A stretch of DNA of 64,000 nucleotides. Source: Lachnospiraceae bacterium. GTDB lineage: Bacteria; Bacillota; Clostridia; Lachnospirales; Lachnospiraceae. The notes below the pieces were generated by a model. The model did not search any database and had not been told where the DNA came from. It saw nothing but the letters and a program-made list of their open reading frames with translations. Location: NCBI GenBank assembly GCA_029227035.1, contig JAQXZD010000120.1, positions 1-64,000 on the forward strand, in the 5' to 3' direction. Made by a program: the position numbers and the translations under genes. This document shows, in pieces, positions 1-9,647 of this stretch. The first letter of the stretch is position 1. The number at the start of each line of letters is the position of its first letter.

Positions 1-1676
1 AAACTTCGATATCCTCTTCCCCGCAATTGATCAGTACTTCCACATAGCAATCCGGAAAATCTACTTTCTGAAACTGAATCACTCGCTTGTTCTCTGCATA
101 ATCGTTTGGGAAATGGAAATTACGGCTTTTCAAAAGCGGCTCCTGCCTGCGTAAATGGATCAGCTTCGAAATAATCTCCATACGTTCCGTATATTTTCCG
201 GCTTCAATGTCCTCCCAAGGCATACAGCGTCTGCAGTCCGGATCATAGCCGCCCTCCATGGCAACCTCCGTGCCGTAATAGATGCAGGGACTTCCCGGCA
301 TTGCAAACAGTACTGCCAGTTGCGCAAAGTACTCGTCCAGATTCTTCACATCCGAACGTAAACGCTTGGTATCGTGCGAATCCAGAAGATTAAACAGCAC
401 ATCGTTTGTCTGCTGCATATAACTTGTGTAACAACGATTGATGGTATACTCAAAATCTTCATTGGTCAGACTCTTATCAATCCAGAAATCCTTAATACTC
501 TGTCCCAAAGGATAATTCATAACGGCATCAAATTCGTCCCCTCGCAGCCACGGCAACGCATTGTGCCAGATTTCTCCCAGAATATAAACCTCCGGGTTAA
601 TACTCTTCACCCGCTCACGCAATTCCTTGCAAAATCTGTGGGACACCTCGTTTGCCACATCCAGACGCAAACCGTCAATCCCGTAATTTTCTACCCAGTT
701 GGCACAGATATCCACAAAGTATTTGCGCACCTTCGGGTTATTCGTATTCAGCTTCGGCATGGAATCAAAGAAGGCAAATGTATACAACTGCCCCTTTCTT
801 GCGGCATTCCAGTCCCTGTCAATCGGCCACTGATTAATCATAAACCAGTCATAATATTCCGATTCCGGTCCTTTCTCCAACACATCCTGCCACGGCTTAA
901 AATAGTAGCCGCAGTGATTAAACACGCCATCCAGCATAACGCGGATACCCCGTTTATGGGCCTCTTCCACCAACTTCTTAAAGGTCCCCTCATCTCCGAA
1001 ACGCGGATCTATTTTGGTGTAATCCGTGGTGTCATACTTATGGTTTGACGGCGCCTCGTTAATCGGCGTCAGATAAATTCCGTTGATTCCCAGATTCTGC
1101 AGATAGTCAAGCTTGCTGATAATTCCCGCCAGATCTCCTCCAAAACACTCTTCATTTGTCACGCTTCCCTGATTGCGCCACGGAACAACATCTTCCGGAT
1201 CATTCGTCGGATCTCCGTTACAGAAACGGTCCGGAAAAATCTGATACCACACCGTATCATTCACCCAGTCCGGTGTCACCGGCACATCACACGGATTCAT
1301 CCACGGAAATACAAAACACTGACGGCTCCTGCCCTCAAGATGCATTTGCTCCGCACTGACAAATCCGTCCTCAAAATAAAACCAGCTCTCGGTCTCCGTC
1401 TGAAGCTCAAAGTAGTATTTCAGCCGCTTAAACTCCGGCCTTACCGTTGTGGTCCACCATATCTGGTTCTTCAGTCTTTTCTTATAAACAATCGGCTCCT
1501 TCTGTCCGTCCCAATCCTCTCCGCCGCCCAGAATTCCGACCGCAAAAGGATCTCCCAGAATAATGTTGACATACTTGACATCATATCCTGTCTTGATATT
1601 GATAATCAGTTCATCCTTATTCAGAGGATAACAATAATTATCACTCGCCTGATGGCAAACTGCATTAAATTCCATG
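1..1676 (-). CDS. GH13 alpha-glycosidase, neopullulanase/cyclomaltodextrinase-like (3' end off window)
   Basis: Partial gene: the frame is open to the left edge, giving about 558 residues. It should hydrolyse alpha-1,4 (and some alpha-1,6) glucosidic bonds in maltodextrins or pullulan; no signal peptide is seen, so a cytoplasmic enzyme acting on imported oligosaccharides is inferred. The first ~120 residues look like the beta-rich N-terminal domain of the neopullulanase subgroup, followed by the TIM barrel from about WYQIFPDRF. The GH13 catalytic triad is visible: nucleophile Asp339 in GLRLDVANE, acid/base Glu368 in ILGEIWH and Asp435 in LLDSHD. The last visible residues enter the C-terminal beta domain, so little is missing. 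Start ATG at 1674-1676 has an AGGAG upstream. Divergent from aroC. Confidence 0.9.
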
Positions 1677-1725
1677 TGTTTTTACGTCTCCTGTCTTATG
1701 TACAATCACTGAACTCTTATCTAAA

Positions 1726-1771
1726 AATATATCATAACTTTCTTGACTATTCAACTTAGGTTTTTTACAAT
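1726..1771. promoter_or_regulatory. Abutting divergent promoters for the GH13 gene and aroC
   Basis: Plus strand: -35 TTGACT at 1743-1748, 17-base spacer, -10 TACAAT at 1766-1771, about 30 bases before the aroC ATG. Minus strand: -35 TTGAAT (1749-1754), 17-base spacer, -10 TATATT (1726-1731), for the glycosidase. The two -35 boxes touch each other, so the two polymerases would compete for the site. This is pattern matching to the housekeeping sigma consensus, not mapped starts. Confidence 0.65.
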
Positions 1772-1800
1772 CATAGTAGTATAAAACAGAGGAGGTTATT

Positions 1801-2901
1801 ATGGCAGGTTCATCTTTTGGAAATATATTTCGGATCACAACATGGGGAGAATCCCATGGGAAAGGAATCGGTGTCGTTGTGGACGGATGTCCCGCAGGAC
1901 TTCCACTGTGCGAACAGGATATCCAGCAATACTTAGACCGCCGCAAGCCCGGCCAGTCCAAATTCACCACACAGCGAAACGAAGCCGACACCGTGGAAAT
2001 TCTCTCAGGTATCTTTGAGGGCAAGACAAGCGGCACCCCAATCTCCCTGCTGGTGCACAATCAGGACCAGCACTCCGGAGATTACAGCGAGATTGCATCC
2101 TATTACCGTCCGGGACATGCCGATTACTGCTTTGACAGCAAATACGGATTCCGCGATTACCGGGGCGGCGGACGTTCTTCCGGCCGCGAAACCATCGGAC
2201 GAGTTGCCGGTGGTGCCATCGCCGCAAAAATTCTGGAACAGATGGGAATTACCTTTGTCACCTACAGCAAATCCATCGGTCCGGTAACCATCAGTCCTGA
2301 GCGTTTTGATGCCTCCGTGATTTCGCAGAATAAGCTCTATATGCCGGATGAAAAAGCTGCCGAAGAGGCATCTGCTTATCTGGAACAATGCATGAAAGAA
2401 TCCAATTCTGCCGGTGGCACAATCGAATGCGTCGTCAACGGTCTTCCTGCCGGTCTCGGGGATCCGGTTTTTGAAAAGCTGGACGCCAATCTTGCAAAAG
2501 CCATTCTCTCTATCGGTGCAGTGAAAGGCTTTGAGATTGGTGACGGATTTGGGGTTTCTTCCTCAACCGGTCTTACCAATAACGATGCCTTTATCTCCAG
2601 GGACGGCAAGATTGCAAAAGCAACCAACCATTCCGGCGGAACGCTGGGCGGCATAAGTGACGGTTCCCCGCTCGTCTTCCGGGCAGCCGTCAAGCCAACC
2701 CCTTCCATCGCTTCCGCTCAGCAGACAGTCAATCAGAACGGCGAGGAAATCGAAATATCCATCAAAGGGCGTCACGATCCGGTGGTTGTCCCGCGTGCCG
2801 TGGTGGTCGTTGAGACAATGGCAGCCATCACCATTCTGGATGCGCTCCTTTCCAACATGACCGCAAGGCTGGACAAAATTGTAGACTTTTACAAAAAATG
2901 A
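1801..2901 (+). CDS. aroC: Chorismate synthase
   Basis: Catalyses the last shikimate-pathway step, 5-enolpyruvylshikimate-3-phosphate to chorismate, with reduced FMN. 366 residues is normal for the family. Family signatures are clear: GESHGKGIGVVVDG near residue 17, RPGHADY near 107, and the Arg/Ser-rich GGGRSSGRET near 123. The ATG is preceded by GAGGAGG at 6-7 bases. It stands alone here, away from other aro genes, with its own promoter and a strong hairpin terminator overlapping its stop codon. Very secure call. Confidence 0.98.
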   Translation: MAGSSFGNIFRITTWGESHGKGIGVVVDGCPAGLPLCEQDIQQYLDRRKPGQSKFTTQRNEADTVEILSGIFEGKTSGTPISLLVHNQDQHSGDYSEIASYYRPGHADYCFDSKYGFRDYRGGGRSSGRETIGRVAGGAIAAKILEQMGITFVTYSKSIGPVTISPERFDASVISQNKLYMPDEKAAEEASAYLEQCMKESNSAGGTIECVVNGLPAGLGDPVFEKLDANLAKAILSIGAVKGFEIGDGFGVSSSTGLTNNDAFISRDGKIAKATNHSGGTLGGISDGSPLVFRAAVKPTPSIASAQQTVNQNGEEIEISIKGRHDPVVVPRAVVVVETMAAITILDALLSNMTARLDKIVDFYKK

Positions 2902-2926
2902 AGCAGGCATTGCCTGCTTCATTTTT
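2893..2926. terminator. Bidirectional intrinsic terminator between aroC and the Ig-like gene
   Basis: A 15-bp perfect stem (AAAATGAAGCAGGCA and its complement) with a very small loop and T runs on both sides. It includes the aroC stop codon at 2899-2901 and lies just past the end of the convergent Ig-like gene, so it can serve both. Confidence 0.85.
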
Positions 2927-2934
2927 ACGTTACT

Positions 2935-5451
2935 TTATTTGTTGGTAAGTGTCTTTCCGATTGCAATTGTATTATTGGAAACCACTGTGGTTCCATCTGT
3001 CAGTGTCAGCTTTGTCTGTACCGTCACACTCTTAATATTGACAGACTCTCCTTCCTCCAGATTATATGACGCCACATTCTCTGCTCCCGTCACAACACAG
3101 CCGGTAATCTCTCCGCCTGCGCCTTTTACTTCCACACAAGCCTTTACCAGATCCAGTGCCGTCTTACAGGTGGAAGAAGCAACCGTCTTTGTAACCGAAA
3201 GTTCCGGAACTGCCTGTGTATCCTTAAGTGTCAGTACGGAGGTTGCTTTTCCCTTTGTTCCGCCACTTGTCGGATAATATTCTGCTTCAATCGTATAGTT
3301 TCCCGTTGCCGCTTTCGTACATACCTTATTCTCAATGCTTACGGTATTCAGTGTAATTTCCAAACCACCGGTTCCGGCAACCGTCTGGGAACTTCCACCC
3401 TTCGTCAGATCCAGATTGTAATACTGTCCGTCCTTGGTAATTTTCAGAGAATCCATATAGGTATATCCATAAAATACACCACCACGGTACTCGGCCAGCC
3501 GGATTGTCACCTTCTTATCCTCCGCAAGACTCGTTGCATTGCTTCCGGAATCGATTGCCAGATCCAGATTCTGCTTATCGATGTCAATCTGATAAGTAGA
3601 CGCTCCGTTTTCCGGCGGTGTCTGCACAACAACCGTAAAATAAACCGAAGCCTTATAAGTTCCCTGCGTAATTTCCAACTGATAGGTATAATCTCCCGCA
3701 ACCCGGTTTGATGCATCAATAACAATCCGGTTTGTTTGCGCATCATACGAAACTGCCGGTGCATTTCCGCTTATTGCCGGTATTTTTCCGGTCTCATTGG
3801 AGAGCGCGACTGCCTGTCCATACTGATCTTTCGCTGTCACATTCAGATACCCTTTGTATCCGTATGCACTCCTATTGGACATATAGATGACATTCTGATT
3901 CAGTTCAATGGTCTGAAGATGTGCCGGCTCCACGACCTCTACATCATAACTGTACACATACTCCTGTCCTCCGTACACTGCCGTAACAACCACTTTTACC
4001 TTACCGGTCTTAACGGCTGTCACCTTTGCAATACCGTTTGACTTATTGTTAATCAACAGGGTATCCGGATCCGATGATTCATAAGTAACCTTTTCGTATG
4101 GAATCTCACTTCCGGCTTCGTCCATTGCACAAAAATGCGTATAATAGTTTCCGCCTGATGCTACCTGACGATTGTCCTTGTAGGAAGCGTCTGCGTAATT
4201 CGGCACAGTCTCCGAAGAAGTCAGCGTAAATCTTGTATCCCCTGAAAGTTCGGCTGCCACGCAGGTAACCTGTGTGGTATAAGGCAATACCAGTTTTTCA
4301 TCCGCCGTACATTTATACTCCATGGTAATCTTTCCAATGTCCCCGATTCCTGTCATATAAATCGCATCATTCTTTACATATCCGTTAATAATTTGCGCAG
4401 TATAAGTAACCGTTCCCGGATATGCGTTCTTAACATCAATCCCATTCTCGTCATACAGCGCATACTCAATCTTTGTTGTCTTGTTGACGGTCACTTCCGT
4501 GGTAAGAATCTGCGCTCTGACCGGCTTGCCCACATGCGCGGTAAAGGTATAAGACTTCTTTCCGTCTGACACCACATACTGTGCCATATCCTTCAGGTTA
4601 TTATAAGTAAAAACGGAAACCTCTTTTCCATCCTTCGAAAAAGCAATCTTCTCAATCTCAACCGGCACACCGGAAGCATTTTTGATGGACAGGTTCTCCT
4701 TCTTCACCAGATCCGATGCACTGCTGGAAAACTTTGCCACAATCTCATTGGCAGCGGTCTGCTTTACTTCCGTCATGGTGGTCTCAACGGTAACCGTCTT
4801 CGTTGCAGAAGCAATTACTTTGCTGCCAATCTTTGCATCCACCTTTATGGTGAAAACACCATCTCTCTTTGGTGTGAAAGCACCTGACTTGGTAATATAA
4901 GGCACGATTTCTCCGTCTGCCCCTGTTACTGACCACTCGTTTGTGCTTGTTGCATTCGCCGGAGTAATCTTGTACTGAAGCTGATAGGTATCTCCCACAT
5001 ACAGCTTATCCGCGATTTCCGTATCCAGAATTTCAATTTCCGTCGGGCGAACCTTAAGCTTTCCCGTCTTTGTGCTCAGCGTATACTGAAGCTTTCCTGC
5101 TTTGGAATAAACCTTTGCGGTTACTTTCACCGTCTTGTTCTTTGCCTTTGTGCTTCCCTTTGTCTTAATCTTCAACTTATTGGAAACACTTGTCTTGGTA
5201 ACCTTTGTGGTTTTCTTGCTGAGGGACACATAACTTTTTCCGGTTCCGGAAACACTCCACTTTACCGTCTGCCCCTTGGTAAGATTCTTCACCGTGTAAG
5301 TATACACACCCTTTTTACTGTCATTCTCATACAGACTGGTATACGATTTCTCAAATTTTGGCTTAACCGCCGCTTCTGCCTGCACCGGAATTGCAGTAAG
5401 CATAAGTGCCGCCGCACAAAGAAATGCAACCAGCTTTTTCAATTTCTGCAT
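2935..5451 (-). CDS. Secreted multi-domain Ig-like repeat protein
   Basis: 838 residues with a classic signal peptide (KLKK, hydrophobic stretch to about residue 21, cleavage likely near AEAA at 25-28). The mature part is a string of beta-rich, Thr/Val/Lys-rich domains of roughly 80-100 residues that resemble bacterial Ig-like (Big) domains; one clear unit is about 133-222 (VGDTYQLQYKITPANAT followed by a W, as in Big_2), others lie at about 400-505, 510-605 and 620-840. The first ~110 residues are unusually Lys/Thr rich. No LPXTG motif, transmembrane anchor or catalytic domain is seen, so it is probably a shed or non-covalently held surface protein. Start ATG has an AAGGAGGAAG upstream. Function unknown; structural or adhesive roles are only inferred. 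Confidence 0.85.
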   Translation of the reverse strand: MQKLKKLVAFLCAAALMLTAIPVQAEAAVKPKFEKSYTSLYENDSKKGVYTYTVKNLTKGQTVKWSVSGTGKSYVSLSKKTTKVTKTSVSNKLKIKTKGSTKAKNKTVKVTAKVYSKAGKLQYTLSTKTGKLKVRPTEIEILDTEIADKLYVGDTYQLQYKITPANATSTNEWSVTGADGEIVPYITKSGAFTPKRDGVFTIKVDAKIGSKVIASATKTVTVETTMTEVKQTAANEIVAKFSSSASDLVKKENLSIKNASGVPVEIEKIAFSKDGKEVSVFTYNNLKDMAQYVVSDGKKSYTFTAHVGKPVRAQILTTEVTVNKTTKIEYALYDENGIDVKNAYPGTVTYTAQIINGYVKNDAIYMTGIGDIGKITMEYKCTADEKLVLPYTTQVTCVAAELSGDTRFTLTSSETVPNYADASYKDNRQVASGGNYYTHFCAMDEAGSEIPYEKVTYESSDPDTLLINNKSNGIAKVTAVKTGKVKVVVTAVYGGQEYVYSYDVEVVEPAHLQTIELNQNVIYMSNRSAYGYKGYLNVTAKDQYGQAVALSNETGKIPAISGNAPAVSYDAQTNRIVIDASNRVAGDYTYQLEITQGTYKASVYFTVVVQTPPENGASTYQIDIDKQNLDLAIDSGSNATSLAEDKKVTIRLAEYRGGVFYGYTYMDSLKITKDGQYYNLDLTKGGSSQTVAGTGGLEITLNTVSIENKVCTKAATGNYTIEAEYYPTSGGTKGKATSVLTLKDTQAVPELSVTKTVASSTCKTALDLVKACVEVKGAGGEITGCVVTGAENVASYNLEEGESVNIKSVTVQTKLTLTDGTTVVSNNTIAIGKTLTNK

Positions 5452-5491
5452 TTTACTTCCTCCTTTTTACAATTCTACCATATATAGTATC

Positions 5492-5531
5492 ATACCCGCG
5501 GCTCTTTCGCAATCCATAGAGTCACGGGTAT
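5492..5531. repeat. 14-nt imperfect inverted repeat upstream of the Ig-like gene
   Basis: ATACCCGCGGCTCT (5492-5505) and AGAGTCACGGGTAT (5518-5531) pair with two imperfections around a 12-base loop. Read on the minus strand it ends just before a possible -10 TACTAT and has no T run after it, so it is not a convincing terminator of the upstream trhP transcript. It could be an operator or a 5' leader structure. Confidence 0.5.
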
Positions 5532-5567
5532 TTCTTAAGTATTTTTTAATTCGAATTTAATCTATAA

Positions 5568-6815
5568 CTACTCCTCCAAATTTTCTTCCCTTCTCCTGAG
5601 GATGTCATATTCCTCCACTTCCGCTCCCAGATCCACATAAAAAATCTGCTGCGGATGCGGACATGCCTGCATCTCCTGCCCCTTCTCATCCGTCATGCGT
5701 CTCACCGTCACTTCCAGATTTTCTCCGTCCGGCTTCATAACCTCAATGGTCTCACCCACCGAAAATTTGTTGCGCTGCTCTATCCGATACATCCCAGCTT
5801 CGTTTTTTGCCCCGACGATACCAAGATAAACATAGCCTCTCTCGTAGGTATTATTATCGTATATCTGCGCCTCTTCCGACGGCTTTCCGTAAAAGAAGCC
5901 TGTGGTAAACTGACGGTACGTGCAACTCTTTATCTGTTCCAGATACCATGGCATGTTCTCTTCATACTTCTTTGGATCCTCCAGATAATCATTGATTGCC
6001 TTCCGGTACGTTCTTGCAACAGTCGCAACATAAAGAGCCGTCTTCATGCGTCCCTCAATCTTATAACTGTCGATTCCCGCATCAATCAGATCCGGGATAT
6101 GCTCAATCATACACAGATCCTTGGAGTTGAATATATAGGTTCCACGCTCATTCTCATATACCGGCAGATACTCGCCCGGACGCTTTTCCTCCACCACCGC
6201 ATATTTCCAGCGGCACGGATGAGTGCAGGCACCCTTGTTGGCATCCCTTCCGGTAAAATAATTGGACAAAAGGCAGCGTCCCGAATAGGAGATACACATG
6301 GCACCGTGAATAAATGTCTCTATCTCCATATCCTCCGGAATCCTTGCACGGATTTCCTTTATCTCCTGCAAAGACAGTTCTCTGGCACTGACCACACGCT
6401 TGGCTCCCTGCTCATACCAGAACCGGTAAGTCCCGTAATTTGTATTGTTTGCCTGCGTGCTCACATGCCGCTCAATCTCAGGACATACTTCCTTTGCAAT
6501 GGTAAAGATTCCCGGATCGGAAATAATCAAGGCATCCGGGCGCTCCGGTTTCATTTCGTTAAGCTCCTTAAAATATTCCCGCACTCCGTCCAGATCATAA
6601 TTGTGTGCAAGGATATTCGCTGTCACATACACTTTTACGCCATGCTGATGGGCAAAATGAATTCCCTCTGCCATCTCCTCCATGGAAAAATTCTTTGCCT
6701 TTGCACGGAGTCCGAACACCTCTCCGCCAATATATACCGCATCCGCGCCATAGATGACTGCAATTTTTAACACTTCCAGACTGCTTGCCGGAACCAGTAA
6801 CTCGATTTTTCTCAT
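5568..6815 (-). CDS. trhP: U32-family protein, tRNA U34 5-hydroxylation (TrhP/YrrO-like)
   Basis: 415 residues. U32 proteins were named as collagenase-like peptidases, but characterised members (RlhA, TrhP, UbiU) are prephenate-dependent or oxygen-independent RNA/ubiquinone hydroxylation proteins with an Fe-S centre. The family core is visible: LLVPASSLEVLKIAV at the N-terminus, DAVYIGG near 25, and a Cys-rich stretch around 174-205 (CISYSGRCLLSN, then GACTHPCRWKY). Directly downstream of trmR (8 bases), as in B. subtilis yrrM-yrrN-yrrO, but only one U32 gene is present, matching the longer YrrO. I infer synthesis of 5-hydroxyuridine at tRNA position 34, which TrmR then methylates. Peptidase activity is the older, less likely reading. 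Confidence 0.85.
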   Translation of the reverse strand: MRKIELLVPASSLEVLKIAVIYGADAVYIGGEVFGLRAKAKNFSMEEMAEGIHFAHQHGVKVYVTANILAHNYDLDGVREYFKELNEMKPERPDALIISDPGIFTIAKEVCPEIERHVSTQANNTNYGTYRFWYEQGAKRVVSARELSLQEIKEIRARIPEDMEIETFIHGAMCISYSGRCLLSNYFTGRDANKGACTHPCRWKYAVVEEKRPGEYLPVYENERGTYIFNSKDLCMIEHIPDLIDAGIDSYKIEGRMKTALYVATVARTYRKAINDYLEDPKKYEENMPWYLEQIKSCTYRQFTTGFFYGKPSEEAQIYDNNTYERGYVYLGIVGAKNEAGMYRIEQRNKFSVGETIEVMKPDGENLEVTVRRMTDEKGQEMQACPHPQQIFYVDLGAEVEEYDILRRREENLEE

Positions 6816-6822
6816 ATTCTCT

Positions 6823-7482
6823 CTACTCCTGTATCCTTTTCCCGGTTTTGGTACTCACCGTAATGCCATCTCCCACCGGAAGCACCGCGGTCACAAGATC
6901 ATCCCTGTGTGTCAGCTCATACAAATATTCCCGCATCCGCTTATAGATGGTACGATTTCTTCTTGTCACGGCATAATGTGATTCAATGATGTCACCATCC
7001 TGAAGTACATTGTCAGAGACAAGGGTTCCACCCGTTTTAAGAAGCCTCATGATGTCCGGCATAAAATGAATGTACTGTCCCTTTGCCGCATCCATAAAAA
7101 TCAAATCGAAGGGTTCCGTCAAAGTCTTTAACACCTCTGCCGCATCTCCCTCCAGCAGAGTAATCTGCTCTTCCTTACCCGCACGCTTAAAGTTCTCTCG
7201 GGCGATGGGAATCCTCTTCTCATAATTCTCTATGGTCACAATCCGGCACTCCTTCGGTGCATATTCCGCCATCAGAACAGAGGAAAAACCGACTGCCGTC
7301 CCCACCTCAAGAATCCGCTTCGGCTTTGTCATTGCCAGCAAAAGTTTCAAAAAGCTCTGCATCTCCTTCCGAATAATCGGAACATAAGAATCCAGAGCTT
7401 CCCTTTCGATGTCGTCCAATATCTCGGTGTTCCCACGATCCAGAGAATTAATGTAAGTCACCAGTCGTTCATCTACTATCAT
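6823..7482 (-). CDS. trmR: tRNA 5-hydroxyuridine methyltransferase (YrrM/TrmR-like O-methyltransferase)
   Basis: 219 residues, class I SAM-dependent methyltransferase of the O-methyltransferase 3 family. SAM-binding motif I is ILEVGTAVGFSSVLMA at about residues 55-70, with the acidic motif II VTIENYEKR, and IFMDAAKGQY near 130 giving the metal/SAM-side Asp typical of this family. In B. subtilis the orthologue makes 5-methoxyuridine at wobble position 34 of tRNA. Position between the MltG-like gene (5-base gap) and trhP copies the B. subtilis order, which supports this role over a catechol-type methyltransferase. GAGGAAT precedes the ATG. Confidence 0.88.
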   Translation of the reverse strand: MIVDERLVTYINSLDRGNTEILDDIEREALDSYVPIIRKEMQSFLKLLLAMTKPKRILEVGTAVGFSSVLMAEYAPKECRIVTIENYEKRIPIARENFKRAGKEEQITLLEGDAAEVLKTLTEPFDLIFMDAAKGQYIHFMPDIMRLLKTGGTLVSDNVLQDGDIIESHYAVTRRNRTIYKRMREYLYELTHRDDLVTAVLPVGDGITVSTKTGKRIQE

Positions 7483-7487
7483 TTATG

Positions 7488-7910
7488 CTATTCCTCTTTC
7501 TCCGTACCGGCTTCCTCGGCCTCTGTTTCCTGTGTCTGTGTCTCCTCTTCCTTCGGTGACATCGCAATCATCATCTCTTTCGGAGTCATGGAAGTATTTA
7601 ACGTATACACCCCCGGCTCAATACTTTTCCTGTATGCGGAAAGCTGAAGCTGCATTCTGAAAAGCTTTGCATCCCTTATCAGGCCTCTGGCTTCCAATGC
7701 CTCGCCCAGCTCTTTTGCAGACATCCCCGCATCCACCTGTACCAGCACATCCTGCCCCGGCTCCTCATCCACCGGTGTCTCCGTAAAAAAGCGGTACCCG
7801 TAATCATAACCGCTCCGGCACAGACGAACTGTGCCGAAGATGATGAGCAGAATCACCAGAATGGTAAATATGATTTTAATAAAAGTAAATAAAGCCTTGT
7901 TGGTATTCAT
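7488..7910 (-). CDS. MltG-like membrane protein lacking the lytic transglycosylase domain
   Basis: 140 residues: a short cytoplasmic N-terminus, one membrane segment at about 10-28, then an extracytoplasmic region with the N-terminal pattern of MltG (LVQVDAGMSAKELGEALEA, then GLIRDAKLF and EPGVYTL, about 55-115), ending in an acidic Glu/Thr tail. MltG is normally about 340 residues and carries its catalytic Glu in a C-terminal domain that is entirely absent; the stop codon is clean and the next gene starts 5 bases later, so this is not a sequencing truncation. It sits exactly where yrrL (mltG) sits in B. subtilis. I infer a substrate- or partner-binding remnant, not an active glycan cutter. 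Confidence 0.75.
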   Translation of the reverse strand: MNTNKALFTFIKIIFTILVILLIIFGTVRLCRSGYDYGYRFFTETPVDEEPGQDVLVQVDAGMSAKELGEALEARGLIRDAKLFRMQLQLSAYRKSIEPGVYTLNTSMTPKEMMIAMSPKEEETQTQETEAEEAGTEKEE

Positions 7911-7919
7911 AGGCTGCTC

Positions 7920-9590
7920 CTATACTTCCATGATAATCGGCATAATCATCGGGCGTCTCTTTGTCTCTTTCCAGACGAAATCTCCCAATGCATCCTTGAC
8001 TTCATTTTTTATCTTACCCCAGTCCGTAATATTGTGGTCCATACAATATTCCATCGTGTTGTCCAAAACGGTCTTTGCTTCGTCCATCAGACTCTCCGAA
8101 TTCCGCACATAGACAAATCCGCGCGATACAATATCCGGTCCTGCAAGCACCTGTCCGGAACCGTTCTCCAGTGTCATAACCACAACGATAATTCCATCCT
8201 CGGCAAGTCTCTGACGGTCTCTGAGTACGATATTGCCCACATCACCGACGCCAAGACCATCCACCATGATATTTCCTACCTGGACATGGTTTGTCACCTC
8301 TGCACCGTTTTCATTAATTTCCAGAACATCACCGGAAGACAGAATCTTAATGTGATCCTTGTCATACCCCAGCTCCTCCGCAATCTTTGCCTGTGCAATC
8401 AAATGCTTGTACTCTCCGTGTACCGGAATGGAATACTTCGGATTCACAAGGGAATAAATCAATTTGATATCTTCCTTGCAGGCATGTCCGGATACGTGAA
8501 CATCCTCAAAAATAACATCTGCGCCTTTTCGCATCAGATCATTAATCACACCCGTGACGGATTTCTCATTTCCCGGAATCGGATGAGAACTGAATACAAT
8601 GGTATCATTTGGCTTAATGGTCACTTTCTTGTGCACACCGGATGCCATGCGGGACAGGGCTGCCATGGATTCTCCCTGACTTCCCGTGGTAATGATTACT
8701 GTCTTCTCATCCGGATAATTCTTAAGCTGATCCACATCAATCAGAATATTGTCCGGCAGGGACAGATACCCAAGCTCTGATGCAATCGAAATGATATTGA
8801 CCATGCTCCGGCCCTCGATTGCCACCTTGCGCCCATAACGGTCTGCCGAGTTGATAATCTGCTGCACACGGTCCACATTGGATGCAAAAGTTGCAATGAT
8901 AATTCTGGTATTCTTATGCTCCGCAAAAATATTATCCAGCGTCTTTCCGACAGATTTCTCGGAATTCGTAAATCCCGGTCTCTCTGCATTGGTACTGTCA
9001 CACAAAAGTGCCAGCACGCCCTTCTTTCCAATCTCTCCGAAACGCTGCAAATCAATCGCGTCTCCAAATACCGGTGTATAATCCACCTTAAAGTCTCCGG
9101 TGTGAACGATAATGCCGGCCGGTGAATAGATTGCCAGCGCTGCCGCATCCTGAATACTGTGGTTCGTGCGGATAAATTCCACCCTGAAGCAGCCCAGATT
9201 GATATGCTGCCCATATTTTACCACTTTTCTCTTTACCTTTTTGAGCATATCATGCTCTTCCAGTTTGTGCTCGATAATGGCATTTGTCAGCTTGGTCGCA
9301 TAAATCGGTACATTCACCTCACGCAGAACATACGGAATGGCTCCGATATGATCCTCATGACCATGCGTGATAAAAAAGCCTTTTACCTTGTCAATATTGT
9401 CTTTCAGATATGTCACATCCGGGATTACCAGATCTACTCCGTACATATCATCCTCCGGGAACGCAAGGCCGCAATCCACCACAATAATACTGTCCTCATA
9501 CTCGAAGGCAGTAATATTCATGCCAATCTGCTCCAAACCTCCCAACGGGATGATTTTAAGCTTACTATTCTTTTTTTCTTCTTTCTTCAT
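7920..9590 (-). CDS. rnj: Ribonuclease J
   Basis: 556 residues, metallo-beta-lactamase/beta-CASP ribonuclease with 5'-to-3' exonuclease and endonuclease activity on mRNA and rRNA. The zinc ligands are in HGHEDHIGAIPYV (about 75) and HTGDFKVD (about 163); beta-CASP motifs appear as FASNVDRVQQ (about 235) and SHPIPGNE (about 335); the C-terminal conserved SGHACKEDIK is near 370. The N-terminal extension MKKEEKKNSK is short. Start has GGAGG 6 bases upstream. It has been inserted between the DUF1292 gene and the MltG-like gene relative to the B. subtilis order. Essential or near-essential RNA turnover enzyme in most Firmicutes. Confidence 0.97.
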   Translation of the reverse strand: MKKEEKKNSKLKIIPLGGLEQIGMNITAFEYEDSIIVVDCGLAFPEDDMYGVDLVIPDVTYLKDNIDKVKGFFITHGHEDHIGAIPYVLREVNVPIYATKLTNAIIEHKLEEHDMLKKVKRKVVKYGQHINLGCFRVEFIRTNHSIQDAAALAIYSPAGIIVHTGDFKVDYTPVFGDAIDLQRFGEIGKKGVLALLCDSTNAERPGFTNSEKSVGKTLDNIFAEHKNTRIIIATFASNVDRVQQIINSADRYGRKVAIEGRSMVNIISIASELGYLSLPDNILIDVDQLKNYPDEKTVIITTGSQGESMAALSRMASGVHKKVTIKPNDTIVFSSHPIPGNEKSVTGVINDLMRKGADVIFEDVHVSGHACKEDIKLIYSLVNPKYSIPVHGEYKHLIAQAKIAEELGYDKDHIKILSSGDVLEINENGAEVTNHVQVGNIMVDGLGVGDVGNIVLRDRQRLAEDGIIVVVMTLENGSGQVLAGPDIVSRGFVYVRNSESLMDEAKTVLDNTMEYCMDHNITDWGKIKNEVKDALGDFVWKETKRRPMIMPIIMEV

Positions 9591-9647
9591 ATATCCTCCA
9601 AAATAATTTTATTCCGTTCGTAACTGTTCCAAACAATTACTTCCACT

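Noticed and set aside
374..1048. Long plus-strand open frame opposite the GH13 gene
   Set aside because: It is the antisense shadow of a clear glycosidase with all catalytic motifs; no ribosome site or family match.
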